Source: Streptomyces albogriseolus (GTDB taxonomy: Bacteria; Actinomycetota; Actinomycetes; Streptomycetales; Streptomycetaceae). Taken from it: a stretch of 64,000 nucleotides of DNA. The position numbers and the translations under genes are program-made. The notes beneath the pieces were generated by a model. That model saw only the letters and a list, made by a program, of their open reading frames with translations. It was not told the origin of the DNA and did not search any database. Below, piece by piece: positions 9,049 to 17,594 of the stretch; the stretch's first letter is position 1, and the number at the start of each line of letters is the position of its first letter. The DNA lies in NCBI GenBank assembly GCA_014650475.1, contig BMVA01000002.1:372001-436000 (forward strand), given 5' to 3'.

Positions 9049-9600
9049 TCACGAATGTAGCAGATGTACATCTAGTACGGTCGCGATCTCGTACTCCGCC
9101 CAGACCGTCTTGCCCGGGCCGTCCGGCCGCAGGCGCCAGTCCCAGCGGGCGGCGAGCGCGGCGACCAGGAGGAGGCCCCGGCCGGTTTCGTCGACGGCGG
9201 GGACCTCGGGCCGGGGGCCGCCCGGCCGAGGCGGGACCCGCTCGCCCCGGGTGTCGGTGACCTCGACGCGGACGGCGGCGGATCGGGGCCCGGTGGGGAG
9301 GAGCGCGAGACGGAGGTGGAAGTCCCGGCCCGGGACGTTGCCGTGCAGCACGGCGTTCGCCGTCAGCTCGGCGGCGATCAGCACGATCGCGTCGTGGTCG
9401 TCGGTGCCGTACGGGACGCCCCAGGCGTCCAGGCGGACGGCGGTGAGGTGCCGGGCGAGACGGGCTCCGCGCGGGGTGGAGGTGAAGCGCATCGCGAAGG
9501 TGCGGGACACCGGCATGGGAGCGGGTGACGCGGCGCCCAAGTGAGCGGTGGGGGTGGCGAGTCGGCCGGGGCCGGTGGGACCGGCGGGGTTGTTCGTCAT
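9049..9600 (-). CDS. ATP-binding anti-sigma-like (HATPase_c_2) protein
   Basis: A 183-residue single-domain GHKL ATPase of the RsbW/SpoIIAB-like group, very abundant in Streptomyces. The N-box is seen as LIAAELTANAVLHG and the G-box as DETGRGLLLVAALAARWDW. No kinase dimerisation or sensor domain is present. Such proteins usually act as anti-sigma factors or serine kinases of anti-anti-sigma partners. No partner gene is adjacent. ATG 9600 gives MTNNPAGPTG; the frame is open to 9648. Its stop is separated by one base from the antitoxin start, so the toxin-antitoxin pair may be partly co-transcribed with it. It is divergent from the XRE/DUF5753 regulator. Confidence 0.85.
   Translation of the reverse strand: MTNNPAGPTGPGRLATPTAHLGAASPAPMPVSRTFAMRFTSTPRGARLARHLTAVRLDAWGVPYGTDDHDAIVLIAAELTANAVLHGNVPGRDFHLRLALLPTGPRSAAVRVEVTDTRGERVPPRPGGPRPEVPAVDETGRGLLLVAALAARWDWRLRPDGPGKTVWAEYEIATVLDVHLLHS
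9062..9073. promoter_or_regulatory. Palindrome, candidate toxin-antitoxin operator
   Basis: AGATGTACATCT is a perfect 12-base palindrome lying 15 bases upstream of the antitoxin start and inside the 3' end of the ATPase gene. Phd/YefM antitoxins commonly repress their own operon by binding such short palindromes. No binding data exist here. Confidence 0.45.
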
Positions 9601-9881
9601 GCCGTCCACGGTCCCGTCGGTCGCGTAGCGTGACCAGTGGTGACGCACCGACGCCGGCCGCTGTACGCGACGTGTCGGTGCGCGTACGTGGCGTGCGGCG
9701 TGACGGCGTCCCCGGCGGGCGCGTTGGGCCCGAAAAGGCGGTGGTCGATGACGAAGCGTACGGGCGCGGACGCCCTGGCGGGCGGCGGGGACGGCGGAAC
9801 GGTCGTGAGTGTCGGGGACGTTGGGAGAGCGACGACGGCGGGAGCGGCGCGCGCCGGCCCGAGGACGGGGCGGGAAAGGGC

Positions 9882-10667
9882 GTGGTCGCCGCGTTCGGGC
9901 AGACCCTGAAGACGCTGCGGCTGCGGGAGGGGCTGGACCGGGCGGAGTTCGGGAGCCGGATCGGGTACTCGGCGGCCACGGTCGCGTCGTTCGAACAGGG
10001 GCGGAGGATTCCGTCGCCCCGGACCATCGAGCGGGCGGACGAGGTGCTGGGGGCGGACGGGCTGCTGTGCGTGTGGAAGGAGGAGGTGGAGCGGGCTCAG
10101 TACCCGGTGTTCTTCCAGGGGATGGCGACGCTGGAGAAGGAGGCCGTTGAACTCGTCTCCTACAGCATGCCCGTCCTCAACGGACTGCTCCAGACCGAGG
10201 AGTACATGAGAGGGCTGCTCGGTATGAGGCGCCCTCCTCTGGACGAAGAGACCACAGAACAGCGCGTGGCCGCACGATTGGCCCGACAGGACATCTTCGA
10301 CCGCCGACCGGCACCCTTCCTGAGCTTCGTGCTCGACGAGTCGCTCCTACGACGCCCCTACGGGGGTAAGGCCGCGTTGCGGGGACAGCTGGAGCATCTG
10401 CTGCTGATCGGACAGAAGCGAAACGTCGAGATCCAGGTCATGCCGCTCGACCGTGAGGACAACGCGGGCGTGAACGGTCCGTTCACGGTCGTCACGCGCA
10501 AGGACGGCAAGAAGTTCGTGTATGCCGAGGCACGAGGCATCGGCTCCTTGGAGACCGACCCGGAACAAGGGGTTCTGGCCGCGGCGCTCTATGGGATCAT
10601 CCGATCACAGGCTCTCAGTCCGCGAGAGTCAACGGAGTTCATCGAAAGGTTGCTGGGATCGCTATGA
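9882..10667 (+). CDS. XRE-family regulator with DUF5753 domain
   Basis: A helix-turn-helix regulator of the Streptomyces DUF5753 type (261 residues from this start). The HTH covers about residues 4-50 (LRLREGLDRAEFGSRIGYSAATVASFEQGRR). DUF5753 follows (FFQGMATLEKEAVELVSYSMPVLNGLLQTEEYMRGLL to the C-terminus). GTG 9882 is chosen because GGAAAGGG precedes it and homologues begin near this VVAAFG block. GTG 9741 is a possible longer start, but it would add a low-complexity Arg/Gly-rich stretch. The gene overlaps the DUF397 gene by 4 bases (ATGA). Such pairs regulate development or secondary metabolism locally in streptomycetes; the target here is unknown. Confidence 0.85.
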   Translation: MVAAFGQTLKTLRLREGLDRAEFGSRIGYSAATVASFEQGRRIPSPRTIERADEVLGADGLLCVWKEEVERAQYPVFFQGMATLEKEAVELVSYSMPVLNGLLQTEEYMRGLLGMRRPPLDEETTEQRVAARLARQDIFDRRPAPFLSFVLDESLLRRPYGGKAALRGQLEHLLLIGQKRNVEIQVMPLDREDNAGVNGPFTVVTRKDGKKFVYAEARGIGSLETDPEQGVLAAALYGIIRSQALSPRESTEFIERLLGSL

Positions 10668-10879
10668 AGAGCGCTGAGTCCTCGACCGTCGCCTCCGGCC
10701 TCGCCTGGTTCAAGAGCAGCTACAGCGGTACCGAGGGCGGCGAATGCCTGGAGGTCGCGGCCGCGACGACAGGTGTGCACATCCGCGACTCCAAGACCGC
10801 CGCCGGACCCGTCCTCACGGTCTCGCGTGACGCGTGGGCGGGGTTCGTCGGGCTGGCCTCCTCGGAGCGGAGCGTCTGA
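10664..10879 (+). CDS. DUF397 small protein
   Basis: A 71-residue DUF397 protein. The family pattern is clear: LAWFKSSYSGTEGGECLEVA, then VHIRDSKTAAGPVLTVSRDAWAGFV. DUF397 proteins nearly always follow an XRE/DUF5753 gene in actinomycetes and are thought to modulate the regulator. Here the ATG overlaps the stop of the regulator by 4 bases, indicating translational coupling. Confidence 0.9.
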   Translation: MKSAESSTVASGLAWFKSSYSGTEGGECLEVAAATTGVHIRDSKTAAGPVLTVSRDAWAGFVGLASSERSV

Positions 10880-10891
10880 CACTCGTACGGT

Positions 10892-10934
10892 CACGAGAGC
10901 CCTGCCGATCCTTCCGGACGGCGGGGCTCTCGTG
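10892..10934 (+). terminator. Terminator after the DUF397 gene
   Basis: CACGAGAGCCC at 10892-10902 pairs perfectly with GGGCTCTCGTG at 10924-10934. The loop holds a further short GC pairing. It lies 13 bases after the DUF397 stop. Confidence 0.7.
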
Positions 10935-11056
10935 CGGGAGGGGCGATTTTCGGCCTGTTCATCGTTCAAACGGATCCGGTCATCGGGCGCTCTGTCCTTG
11001 CTGACGGATGATCAATAACCTTGTGCGGTACACGAAATACGACCGCAGGGAGCCCC

Positions 11057-12283
11057 ATGTCCACCGCCCAGCAGGTGCCCGACATCCTCTCGCCCGAGTT
11101 CGCAGCGGACCCCTATCCGGCCTACCGCGTGATGCGGGAGACCGCGCCCCTCATCTGGCACGAGGCGACCAAGAGCTACATCGTCTCGCGCTACGAGGAC
11201 GTCGAGCGCGTCTTCAAGGACAAGGCCGGCGAGTTCACCACCGACAACTACGCCTGGCAGCTCGAGCCGGTGCACGGCAAGACGATCCTCCAGCTCAGCG
11301 GGCGCGAGCACGCCGTCCGCCGCGCGCTGGTCGCGCCCGCCTTCCGCGGCAGCGACCTGGAGCAGAAGTTCCTGCCGGTCATCGAGCGCAACTCCCGTGA
11401 ACTGATCGACGCCTTCCGGCACAAGGGCTCGGCCGACCTGGTCGACGACTTCGCGACCCGTTTCCCGGTCAACGTCATCGCCGACATGCTGGGCCTGGAC
11501 AAGGCCGACCACCCCCGCTTCCACCGCTGGTACACCGCCGTCATCGCCTTCCTCGGCAACCTGGCGGGCGACCCCGAGGTGACGGCGGCCGGTGAGCGGA
11601 CCCGGGTGGAGTTCGCCGAGTACATGCTGCCGATCATCCGCGAGCGCCGGGAGAACCCGGGCGACGACCTGCTGTCCGCGCTGTGCAGCGCCGAGGTCGA
11701 CGGCGTGCGGATGAGCGACGAGGACGTCAAGGCGTTCTGCAGCCTGCTGCTGGCCGCCGGCGGCGAGACCACCGACAAGGCCATCGCCGGCATCTTCGCG
11801 AACCTGCTCGCCCACCCCGACCAGCTCGCGGCCGTCCGCGCCGACCGCTCGCTGATACCGCGCGCCTTCGCCGAGACCCTGCGGTACACCCCGCCGGTGC
11901 ACATGATCATGCGGCAGTCCGCGACGGAGGTCACCGTCAGCGGCGGCTCCATACCCGCCGGCGCCACCGTCACCTGCCTGATCGGCGCCGCCAACCGGGA
12001 CGAGCGCCGTTACGCCGACCCGGACCGCTTCGACATCTTCCGCGAGGACCTGACCACCACCACGGCCTTCTCCGCCGCCGCCGACCATCTGGCCTTCGCG
12101 CTCGGCCGGCACTTCTGCGTGGGCGCGCTGCTGGCCAAGGCCGAGGTGGAGATCGGCATGAACCAGCTCCTCGACGCCATGCCGGACGTGCGGCTCGCCG
12201 ACGGGTTCCAGCCGGCCGAGCAGGGTGTGTTCACCCGCGGTGTGCAGAGCCTGCCGGTCCGGTTCACGCCGGTCCAGGGCTGA
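11057..12283 (+). CDS. Cytochrome P450
   Basis: A 408-residue class I bacterial cytochrome P450, soluble. The oxygen-binding I-helix (LLAAGGETTDKAI), the K-helix ExxR (AFAETLRYTPP) and the heme loop (FALGRHFCVGALLAK) are all present, so it should be an active monooxygenase needing a separate ferredoxin and reductase, neither of which lies in this window. ATG 11057 (MSTAQQVPD) is preceded by GCAGGGAG. The frame is open to 11021. It converges with the conservon P450, leaving 125 bases between the stops. It could be a CYP107/CYP154-like enzyme; the substrate is unknown. Its position beside the conservon resembles the paired P450s seen at several Streptomyces conservons. Confidence 0.92.
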   Translation: MSTAQQVPDILSPEFAADPYPAYRVMRETAPLIWHEATKSYIVSRYEDVERVFKDKAGEFTTDNYAWQLEPVHGKTILQLSGREHAVRRALVAPAFRGSDLEQKFLPVIERNSRELIDAFRHKGSADLVDDFATRFPVNVIADMLGLDKADHPRFHRWYTAVIAFLGNLAGDPEVTAAGERTRVEFAEYMLPIIRERRENPGDDLLSALCSAEVDGVRMSDEDVKAFCSLLLAAGGETTDKAIAGIFANLLAHPDQLAAVRADRSLIPRAFAETLRYTPPVHMIMRQSATEVTVSGGSIPAGATVTCLIGAANRDERRYADPDRFDIFREDLTTTTAFSAAADHLAFALGRHFCVGALLAKAEVEIGMNQLLDAMPDVRLADGFQPAEQGVFTRGVQSLPVRFTPVQG

Positions 12284-12408
12284 CCCCGGTCAGCGGTCCG
12301 CGACCCCTTTCACACGCGCCGCCCCCGCCCCCCCCCGGCCGGATCCGTCCCGGCCGGTCCGCCGCGGGGGCAGCGCCCGTCGTCGTACCGCCTGCCGCCC
12401 GGTGAGGG

Positions 12409-13689
12409 CTACTGCACCACCGGCGTGAACTGCACCGGCAGTTCCATCAGGCCCCGCATCCAGATCGACGGACGCCAGACCAGTTCCTCCGGCTCGACGG
12501 CCAGCACCAGGTCCGGCAGCCGCTCCAGCAGCGTCTCGACCGCCGTGCGCGCCATCACGTCCGCCAGCAGCGGGGCCGGGTACGGGCAGCGGTGCTCGCC
12601 GTTGCTGAAGGACAGATGCGCGGCGTTCTCCGCGCCGACGTGGCCCTCGGGCCAGATCTGCGGGTCGGTGTTGGCCGCGGCCAGGCCCAGGACCAGGCAG
12701 TCGCCCGCCCTGATCCGCCGGCCGCCGAGCTGCACGTCCCGTACCGCCCAGCGCCCGATGAAGTTCTGCGTCGGCGTGTCCAGCCACAGCACCTCGTTGA
12801 GCGCCTCGCCGACGCTGAGCCGGCCGCCCGAGACGTTCACGGCGAAGCGCTCGTCCGTCAGCAGCAGACGCAGCGTGTTGCAGACCCAGTTGGACGTCGG
12901 CTGCTCGGCCGCGGAGATCACCGAGATGAGGTCCTGGACGATCTCCTCGTCCGAGAGTCCCGCCGGGTCCATGACCATGCGGGAGGTGACATCCGGGCCG
13001 GGCGCCGTCCGCTTCTCCTTGACCAGCTGCCGCAGCCGCTCGCCCACCCGGTTGTACCCGGCGACCGGGTCCTCGCCCTCCGCCGCGTCGAGGGAGATAC
13101 GCAGGTCGTCGACGAGTTGGCGGGTGTCCTCACCGGTCGCCGGCATGCCGCACATCTGCACGACGGCGCGCATCAGCAGGGGGTGCACGTAGTCGGACAT
13201 CAGCTCGGCCTGGCCGCTGCCGGCGAAGCGGGCGATGAGGTCGTCGGCGATCAGACCGCACTCGTTGGCCAGCTCGAACTGGTCGACGCCCTCCAGCGCC
13301 TCGGTGATCACCCCGGCCCGCCGCCGGTGTTCGTCGCCCTCGGCGAACAGCACCGACGGCTGGTAGCCGACGTACGGCAGCAGCGGCCAGTCCGCCGGGA
13401 TGTTCTCCCACTGGTTCCAGCGCCGGGAGTCCCGCGCGAACAGCTCGTCGTGGCTGGTCACATAGGTGAGCTCGGTGTAGCCCAGCACCAGCCAGGCCGG
13501 GACGCCGCCGTCGAGCAGCACCGGAGCGACGGGGCCGTGCTCGCGGCGCATCGTGCGGTAGAGCTCCGAGGGCGTCTGCTGGAAGTCCAGCCCGGTCAGG
13601 CTCACCGCGCCGGCGTGCGCGGGGCACCCCGGGGGCGGCTCGTCCCCGGTGCGGGCCGGGGACGCGAAGGGGTCGGCCGGATCGGTCAC
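12409..13689 (-). CDS. cvnE: CYP157-like cytochrome P450 without ExxR (conservon P450)
   Basis: A 426-residue P450, last gene of the conservon. The heme-binding Cys is at about residue 368 (SFSNGEHRCPYPAPLLAD). The K-helix position reads NEVLWLDTPTQN near residue 298, so the normally invariant Arg of ExxR is Trp. The I-helix also deviates (ISAAEQPTSN in place of the usual AGxET). Loss of ExxR is a described property of the streptomycete CYP157 family, whose members sit in conservons. Start is GTG 13689 with an AAGGAGG Shine-Dalgarno; the GTG overlaps the TGA of the GTPase gene. The longer reading frame to 13992 is out of context. Function unknown; it may be regulatory or need a partner P450. 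Confidence 0.9.
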   Translation of the reverse strand: MTDPADPFASPARTGDEPPPGCPAHAGAVSLTGLDFQQTPSELYRTMRREHGPVAPVLLDGGVPAWLVLGYTELTYVTSHDELFARDSRRWNQWENIPADWPLLPYVGYQPSVLFAEGDEHRRRAGVITEALEGVDQFELANECGLIADDLIARFAGSGQAELMSDYVHPLLMRAVVQMCGMPATGEDTRQLVDDLRISLDAAEGEDPVAGYNRVGERLRQLVKEKRTAPGPDVTSRMVMDPAGLSDEEIVQDLISVISAAEQPTSNWVCNTLRLLLTDERFAVNVSGGRLSVGEALNEVLWLDTPTQNFIGRWAVRDVQLGGRRIRAGDCLVLGLAAANTDPQIWPEGHVGAENAAHLSFSNGEHRCPYPAPLLADVMARTAVETLLERLPDLVLAVEPEELVWRPSIWMRGLMELPVQFTPVVQ

Positions 13690-14303
13690 AGTGTCGCCTC
13701 CTTGGCGGTGGCCAGATCGTGGAGGTGGTTCACGAGGGTGATCAGCACGTCCTTGCCGGAGGCCCGGACCCGGGCGTCGCAGTCGACCATCGGCACGTGC
13801 GCGGGGAGGGCGAGGGCCTGGCGTATCTCCTCCAGGGAGTACCGGACGCTGTTGTCGTCGAACCGGTTGACGGCGACGACGAACGGCGTGCCGTGGTGCT
13901 CCAGCCGGTCGATGGCGTACCAGGAGTCGTCCATCCGGCGGGTGTCGACGAGCACCACGGCGCCCAGGGTGCCGGAGAACAGCCGGTCCCACAGGAACCA
14001 GAAGCGCTCCTGCCCGGGCGCGCCGAACAGGTACAGCACCATGCGGTCGTTGAGGCTGATCCGCCCGAAGTCGAAGGCGACCGTGGTGGTGGTCTTCGCG
14101 GGCAGTCCGTCGGTCTCGTCGACCCCCACGCCGGCCTGCGTCATCACCTCCTCGGTGTTCAGCGGCCGGATCTCGCTCACGGAGCGGACCAGGGTCGTCT
14201 TGCCCACGCCGAACCCGCCCACGACGACGATCTTCAGGCCCGTCTCCGCGGTGTCGCGGAGCGGTGTGCGGTGGGTGGGCAGCTCAGAGGTTGCGGAGTC
14301 CAT
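13686..14303 (-). CDS. cvnD: Conservon GTP-binding protein (CvnD-type)
   Basis: A 205-residue small Ras-like/Mgl-type GTPase. The Walker A P-loop is GGFGVGKTTL, G2 has a TTTTVAFDFG stretch, G3 is FGAPGQERF, and the base-specificity motif is NRFD in place of NKxD. Conservon GTPases interact with the roadblock and DUF742 proteins and the histidine-kinase-like protein encoded upstream, forming a membrane-associated complex likened to eukaryotic G-protein signalling. The gene overlaps the DUF742 gene by 20 bases and ends in a GTGA overlap with the P450 gene, so the whole set should be co-translated. Confidence 0.93.
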   Translation of the reverse strand: MDSATSELPTHRTPLRDTAETGLKIVVVGGFGVGKTTLVRSVSEIRPLNTEEVMTQAGVGVDETDGLPAKTTTTVAFDFGRISLNDRMVLYLFGAPGQERFWFLWDRLFSGTLGAVVLVDTRRMDDSWYAIDRLEHHGTPFVVAVNRFDDNSVRYSLEEIRQALALPAHVPMVDCDARVRASGKDVLITLVNHLHDLATAKEATL

Positions 14304-14643
14304 GGAGCACCTCTTGGAGTAGGGCGGAATCGGGCAGGGAGGCGACGGACGCCGCCGCGCGCGGGTGGCGCGCGGTGACGCGCCCGGTGTCCAGCAGGTC
14401 GCCGAGCAGGATGCGTACGACCGTGACCGGCAGCCCGAGTTCCGCGGCGATCTCGACGACGGCGACGGGGTGTTCGCACAGCTCGAGGATCCGGGCGTGC
14501 TCCGACTGCATCCCCGGCGTCGGCGCGCTCTCGCTGACGATCAGGGTGACCAGGTCGAAGGACTCGTCGGCGCGGCTGCGCCCGCCGGTGACGAGGTACA
14601 GCCGGTCCGGGTCGCCCGTGTCGACGGGTTTGCGGGGGGTCAC
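14284..14643 (-). CDS. cvnC: Conservon DUF742 protein (CvnC-type)
   Basis: A 119-residue DUF742 protein: RLYLVTGGRSRADESFDLVTLI at the N-terminus and a winged-helix-like segment (ILELCEHPVAVVEIAAELGLPVTVVRILLGDLLDTGRV). It is the third conserved member of conservon operons. GTG 14643 overlaps the TGA of the roadblock gene (GTGA), and this start gives the normal family length. Expected to bridge the kinase-like protein and the GTPase. Confidence 0.92.
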   Translation of the reverse strand: MTPRKPVDTGDPDRLYLVTGGRSRADESFDLVTLIVSESAPTPGMQSEHARILELCEHPVAVVEIAAELGLPVTVVRILLGDLLDTGRVTARHPRAAASVASLPDSALLQEVLHGLRNL

Positions 14644-15065
14644 GAGGTGCCGCTCCCCGCGGACTCGGTTCGGGGCTCGGCGCGCAGGTGGTCGCCGATC
14701 TGCTCGACCAGCTCCATCATCTGGTGCCCGACCACGCCGGGGTCGGCGTCCTCGCCGGCGACGACGGCGAGGTGCGCGCCCGCGCCGGCCTCCACGATGA
14801 ACAGCAGGCCGCCGTGGAACTCCGTCATCGACTGCCGTACGCCGCCGGTGCCGTCGCCGAACTCCATGGAGGCGCCCTGGGCGAGGGCCTGGATGCCGGA
14901 GCAGATGGCCGAGAGCTGGTCGGCGAGGTCGAGGGTCAGGTGCTCGCTCCAGCAGAGCTTGAGGCCGTCCCGGGAGAGGACCAGGGCGTGCCGTGCGCCG
15001 GGGGTCCGCTCCAGAAGACCCTGCAGGAGCCAGTTGAGGCTGTTGTCGGTGGTCGTGGTCTGCAT
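14640..15065 (-). CDS. cvnB: Conservon roadblock/LC7-domain protein (CvnB-type)
   Basis: A 141-residue roadblock/LC7 (MglB-like) protein. Characteristic stretches are LNWLLQGLLERTPGARHALVLSRDGLKL, then DQLSAICSGIQALAQGASMEFG, then GGLLFIVEAGAGAHLAVVAGEDADPGVVGHQM. Roadblock proteins act as regulators or GTPase-activating partners of small GTPases, here the one encoded two genes downstream. The start ATG 15065 lies 140 bases after the sensor kinase stop. No strong hairpin was recognised in that gap. Confidence 0.93.
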   Translation of the reverse strand: MQTTTTDNSLNWLLQGLLERTPGARHALVLSRDGLKLCWSEHLTLDLADQLSAICSGIQALAQGASMEFGDGTGGVRQSMTEFHGGLLFIVEAGAGAHLAVVAGEDADPGVVGHQMMELVEQIGDHLRAEPRTESAGSGTS

Positions 15066-15205
15066 GGTGGGTGTTGGGACGGTGGTGTCCGGCCTGGCCG
15101 GTCACCGGCCCGTTCCTCCTATCTCACGTGCTCGAGCGGGAAGGGGCGCCGTCGCCCCGGACGCCGTACGGGGCCGGGCCGCGGCGCCGTACGGGAGGGG
15201 TGGGA

Positions 15206-17131
15206 CTAGGGAGCCGCGGGCGGCCGGGAGCCGGTGCCGGAGGCGCCGTCGCCCGAGGTGCCGGTGACGCCGTTGCCGGACTGCCGTGCGCCGCGGTGGA
15301 AGGCGCCGAACCGCGAACCGGCGTCGCGTGCCCCGCGCCGGCCCGACCCCGTGTCGCCGGAGCGGGCGGCCGCCGACTGGCGCTGCTCGCGCTCGCGCTC
15401 CGCCTCGGCCATGGTGCGGCCGGGGGCGCGGACCGGGAGGCCGTTCGGGGTGGTGCCCTCGGGCTGCCGGTGCCGTCCCTGGCCGGGGACGGCGGGCAGG
15501 TCGGACCGCTCGGCCCGGGCGGCCGGAGGCTCGGCGGCGGGCAGCGAGGCGGCCGCGGGGCGGACCTCGGCAGCGTTGTCACGGTCGCCGCGGGAGCCGC
15601 GGACGGGCAGCGCGTCGGCATCGCTCCGGGAGCCGGCGGAGGAGCCCGCGGAGGGCAGTGCGTCCGTGTGGCGGCCGGCCAGGGAGGCCGTCTCCGACGG
15701 GGACTGGACGGACACGCCCCGGGCCGCTCCGCCGCGGCCGGCCGGCGTGTCGCCCCGGCCGGCCGTCTCGTGCGGCGCGGGCTCGCGCTGCTGGGCGAGC
15801 AGGTGCAGCGGCAGCAGGACGACGACGCCGGTGCCGCCACGGGAGGACGGACGGTAGTTGACGCTGACGCCGTACTTCGCGGCGAGCCGGCCGACGACGG
15901 CGAGGCCGAGCCGGGTGCCCTGGAGCGAGGCGAGGTCGGTGACGCGCCCGCTGACGGCCTCCTCGGCGCGCCGCATCGCCGCGTCGGCCATCTTCAGACC
16001 GCTGTCCTCGATGGTGACGACGACGCCGGCGCTGCGGTCCTCGACGTAGACGTGCACCTCGTCGATGGGCGGGGAGAAGTTGGCCGCGTTGTCCATCAGT
16101 TCGGCGAGCAGGTGCATGACGCCTTCGGCGGCGAACCCGGCGACCGCGGTGCGGGTGGAGCAGTGCAGGCGGACCCGCTGGTAGGCGGCGATGCGGCCGG
16201 CGGCGCCGCGCAGGATGCTCTCCATCCTGATCGGCTTGTTCCAGGCGCGGCTGGACCGGCCGCCCATGAGCAGCGCCAGCCGGTCGGTCATCAGGCCGAG
16301 CTGGGAGGTGCTGTGGTCGAGCTTGAGCAGGTCGCCGAAGACCTCCTCGCCGTGCCGCTCCTGCATCTCGCGCAGGTCGGCGAGCATCTGGACGGCCTTG
16401 GCCTGGACGCGGCTGAGCGCCTTGGCGGAGGCGGCCTGGGCGGCGGCGGCGCGCCGCTCGCTGTGGGCGAGTTCACGGATGAACGATTCCGCCGGGGCGC
16501 GCAGGGCGGGGTGCTGCGGCAGGTCGGTCTCGGCGAGCACGGTGTCGGCGGAGCGGCCCTCGCGGAGCCGGGTGATCGCGGCCGGCATCGTCTCCCGTAC
16601 GAACCGGTCGTGTTCGGTCGCGGTCCGTTCGAGTTCGTCCCGGATCGCGCGGTACTCGTCCTCGAGCGTGAGCACCCGCCGTACGTCCTCCTCGACGACG
16701 GCGGCGAAGGCGTGGGTGATGCGGGAGAGCTGCGGGTCGGAGGGCGGGGGCACGGCGGCCAGCACGTCGGCGGCGCTCGTGCCCTCGCGCAGCCGTTCGG
16801 CCACGGCGGGCAGGGTGGCTCCGGCCAGGTGGGAGATCTCCGCGGAACGGCGGGCGGCCTCGGTGCGGAGGCGGCCGATCTCCGCCTCCCGCTCGGCGGC
16901 GGTGGAGCGGGCCCGCCGGACGAGGCGGTGGTCGACGAGGACGGTGACGGCCACGCACGCCCACCCGGCCAGCACCACGGCCAGGGCCCACGGAGTGGCG
17001 TCGGACGGCGCCAGGGCGAGCGCCGCACCACCGGCGGCGGCGGTCACCACCAGCACGGCCGCCCGTGCGGCGAACGAGGTGCGCGGCGCCCCCGCCGGTG
17101 GGTGCTGGCTGGGAGAAGCAGGCACTGGCAT
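15206..17131 (-). CDS. cvnA: Conservon sensor-kinase-like protein (CvnA-type)
   Basis: A 641-residue membrane protein opening the conservon. Two hydrophobic segments lie at about residues 18-35 and 45-65, followed by a long helical signalling region and a GHKL ATPase domain: N-box ELMDNAANFSPP, then IEDSGLKM, then TRLGLAVVGRLAAKYG. The last ~170 residues are Pro/Gly/Arg-rich and look disordered. No HisKA-type phosphoacceptor motif is obvious, as usual for this nitrate-sensor-like group. ATG 17131 (MPVPASPSQ) is preferred over the open frame to 17221 because it places the membrane segment normally. Bases 17132-17594 upstream should contain the operon promoter, but I recognise no clear element there. 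Confidence 0.92.
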   Translation of the reverse strand: MPVPASPSQHPPAGAPRTSFAARAAVLVVTAAAGGAALALAPSDATPWALAVVLAGWACVAVTVLVDHRLVRRARSTAAEREAEIGRLRTEAARRSAEISHLAGATLPAVAERLREGTSAADVLAAVPPPSDPQLSRITHAFAAVVEEDVRRVLTLEDEYRAIRDELERTATEHDRFVRETMPAAITRLREGRSADTVLAETDLPQHPALRAPAESFIRELAHSERRAAAAQAASAKALSRVQAKAVQMLADLREMQERHGEEVFGDLLKLDHSTSQLGLMTDRLALLMGGRSSRAWNKPIRMESILRGAAGRIAAYQRVRLHCSTRTAVAGFAAEGVMHLLAELMDNAANFSPPIDEVHVYVEDRSAGVVVTIEDSGLKMADAAMRRAEEAVSGRVTDLASLQGTRLGLAVVGRLAAKYGVSVNYRPSSRGGTGVVVLLPLHLLAQQREPAPHETAGRGDTPAGRGGAARGVSVQSPSETASLAGRHTDALPSAGSSAGSRSDADALPVRGSRGDRDNAAEVRPAAASLPAAEPPAARAERSDLPAVPGQGRHRQPEGTTPNGLPVRAPGRTMAEAEREREQRQSAAARSGDTGSGRRGARDAGSRFGAFHRGARQSGNGVTGTSGDGASGTGSRPPAAP

Positions 17132-17594
17132 GGAGCGGTCCCTCGGTCGGTGAGAGCAGGGGAAGGGGGCGGCCGTACGACGGCGACGGCCGCGGGCCGG
17201 GGAAGGGATCAGCCGACACAAGGCGATCTTCCGACCACGTACGGCTCATGCTAATCACCCCGATGCGCGCGGAAGCCCCGCTTGCTGAACAGCTCGTCAG
17301 CAAAATCAGTTCGTCGTGAACCCATCGCTCGTACGTTCCGCTGTGGTAGCCGTGACGAGGCCGGACGAGCCGGGCCGGAGTGCGACAACGGGCCGCCGAT
17401 ATCGCTGACGGGCCGTCACATTTGCTGCACCGCACGTCATTTACTGCTTCCCTCACTCACGCGAGGCAACAATTTTCGGCCAACTGCGTTGAGGCCGACG
17501 GCGCTTCGTGCCTGGTCACGGTAACGAGGAGACCATGAAGGTGAAGGAATCCCGCCGCTCGTGAAGCTTCGGTGACGACGGCTCTCGCGCCCCG
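17132..17594. other. Intergenic region, conservon promoter region
   Basis: 463 bases between the conservon sensor kinase and the stop of the transaldolase gene, both leftward. It must hold the conservon promoter and probably the transaldolase terminator. It is less GC-rich than the genes around 17.2-17.5 kb. I see no convincing gene or perfect hairpin. Confidence 0.5.

Noticed and set aside
12409-13992. P450 with a 100-residue N-terminal extension
   Set aside because: The extension is antisense-type reading of the GTPase gene region. GTG 13689 with AAGGAGG gives the normal length and the usual conservon overlap.
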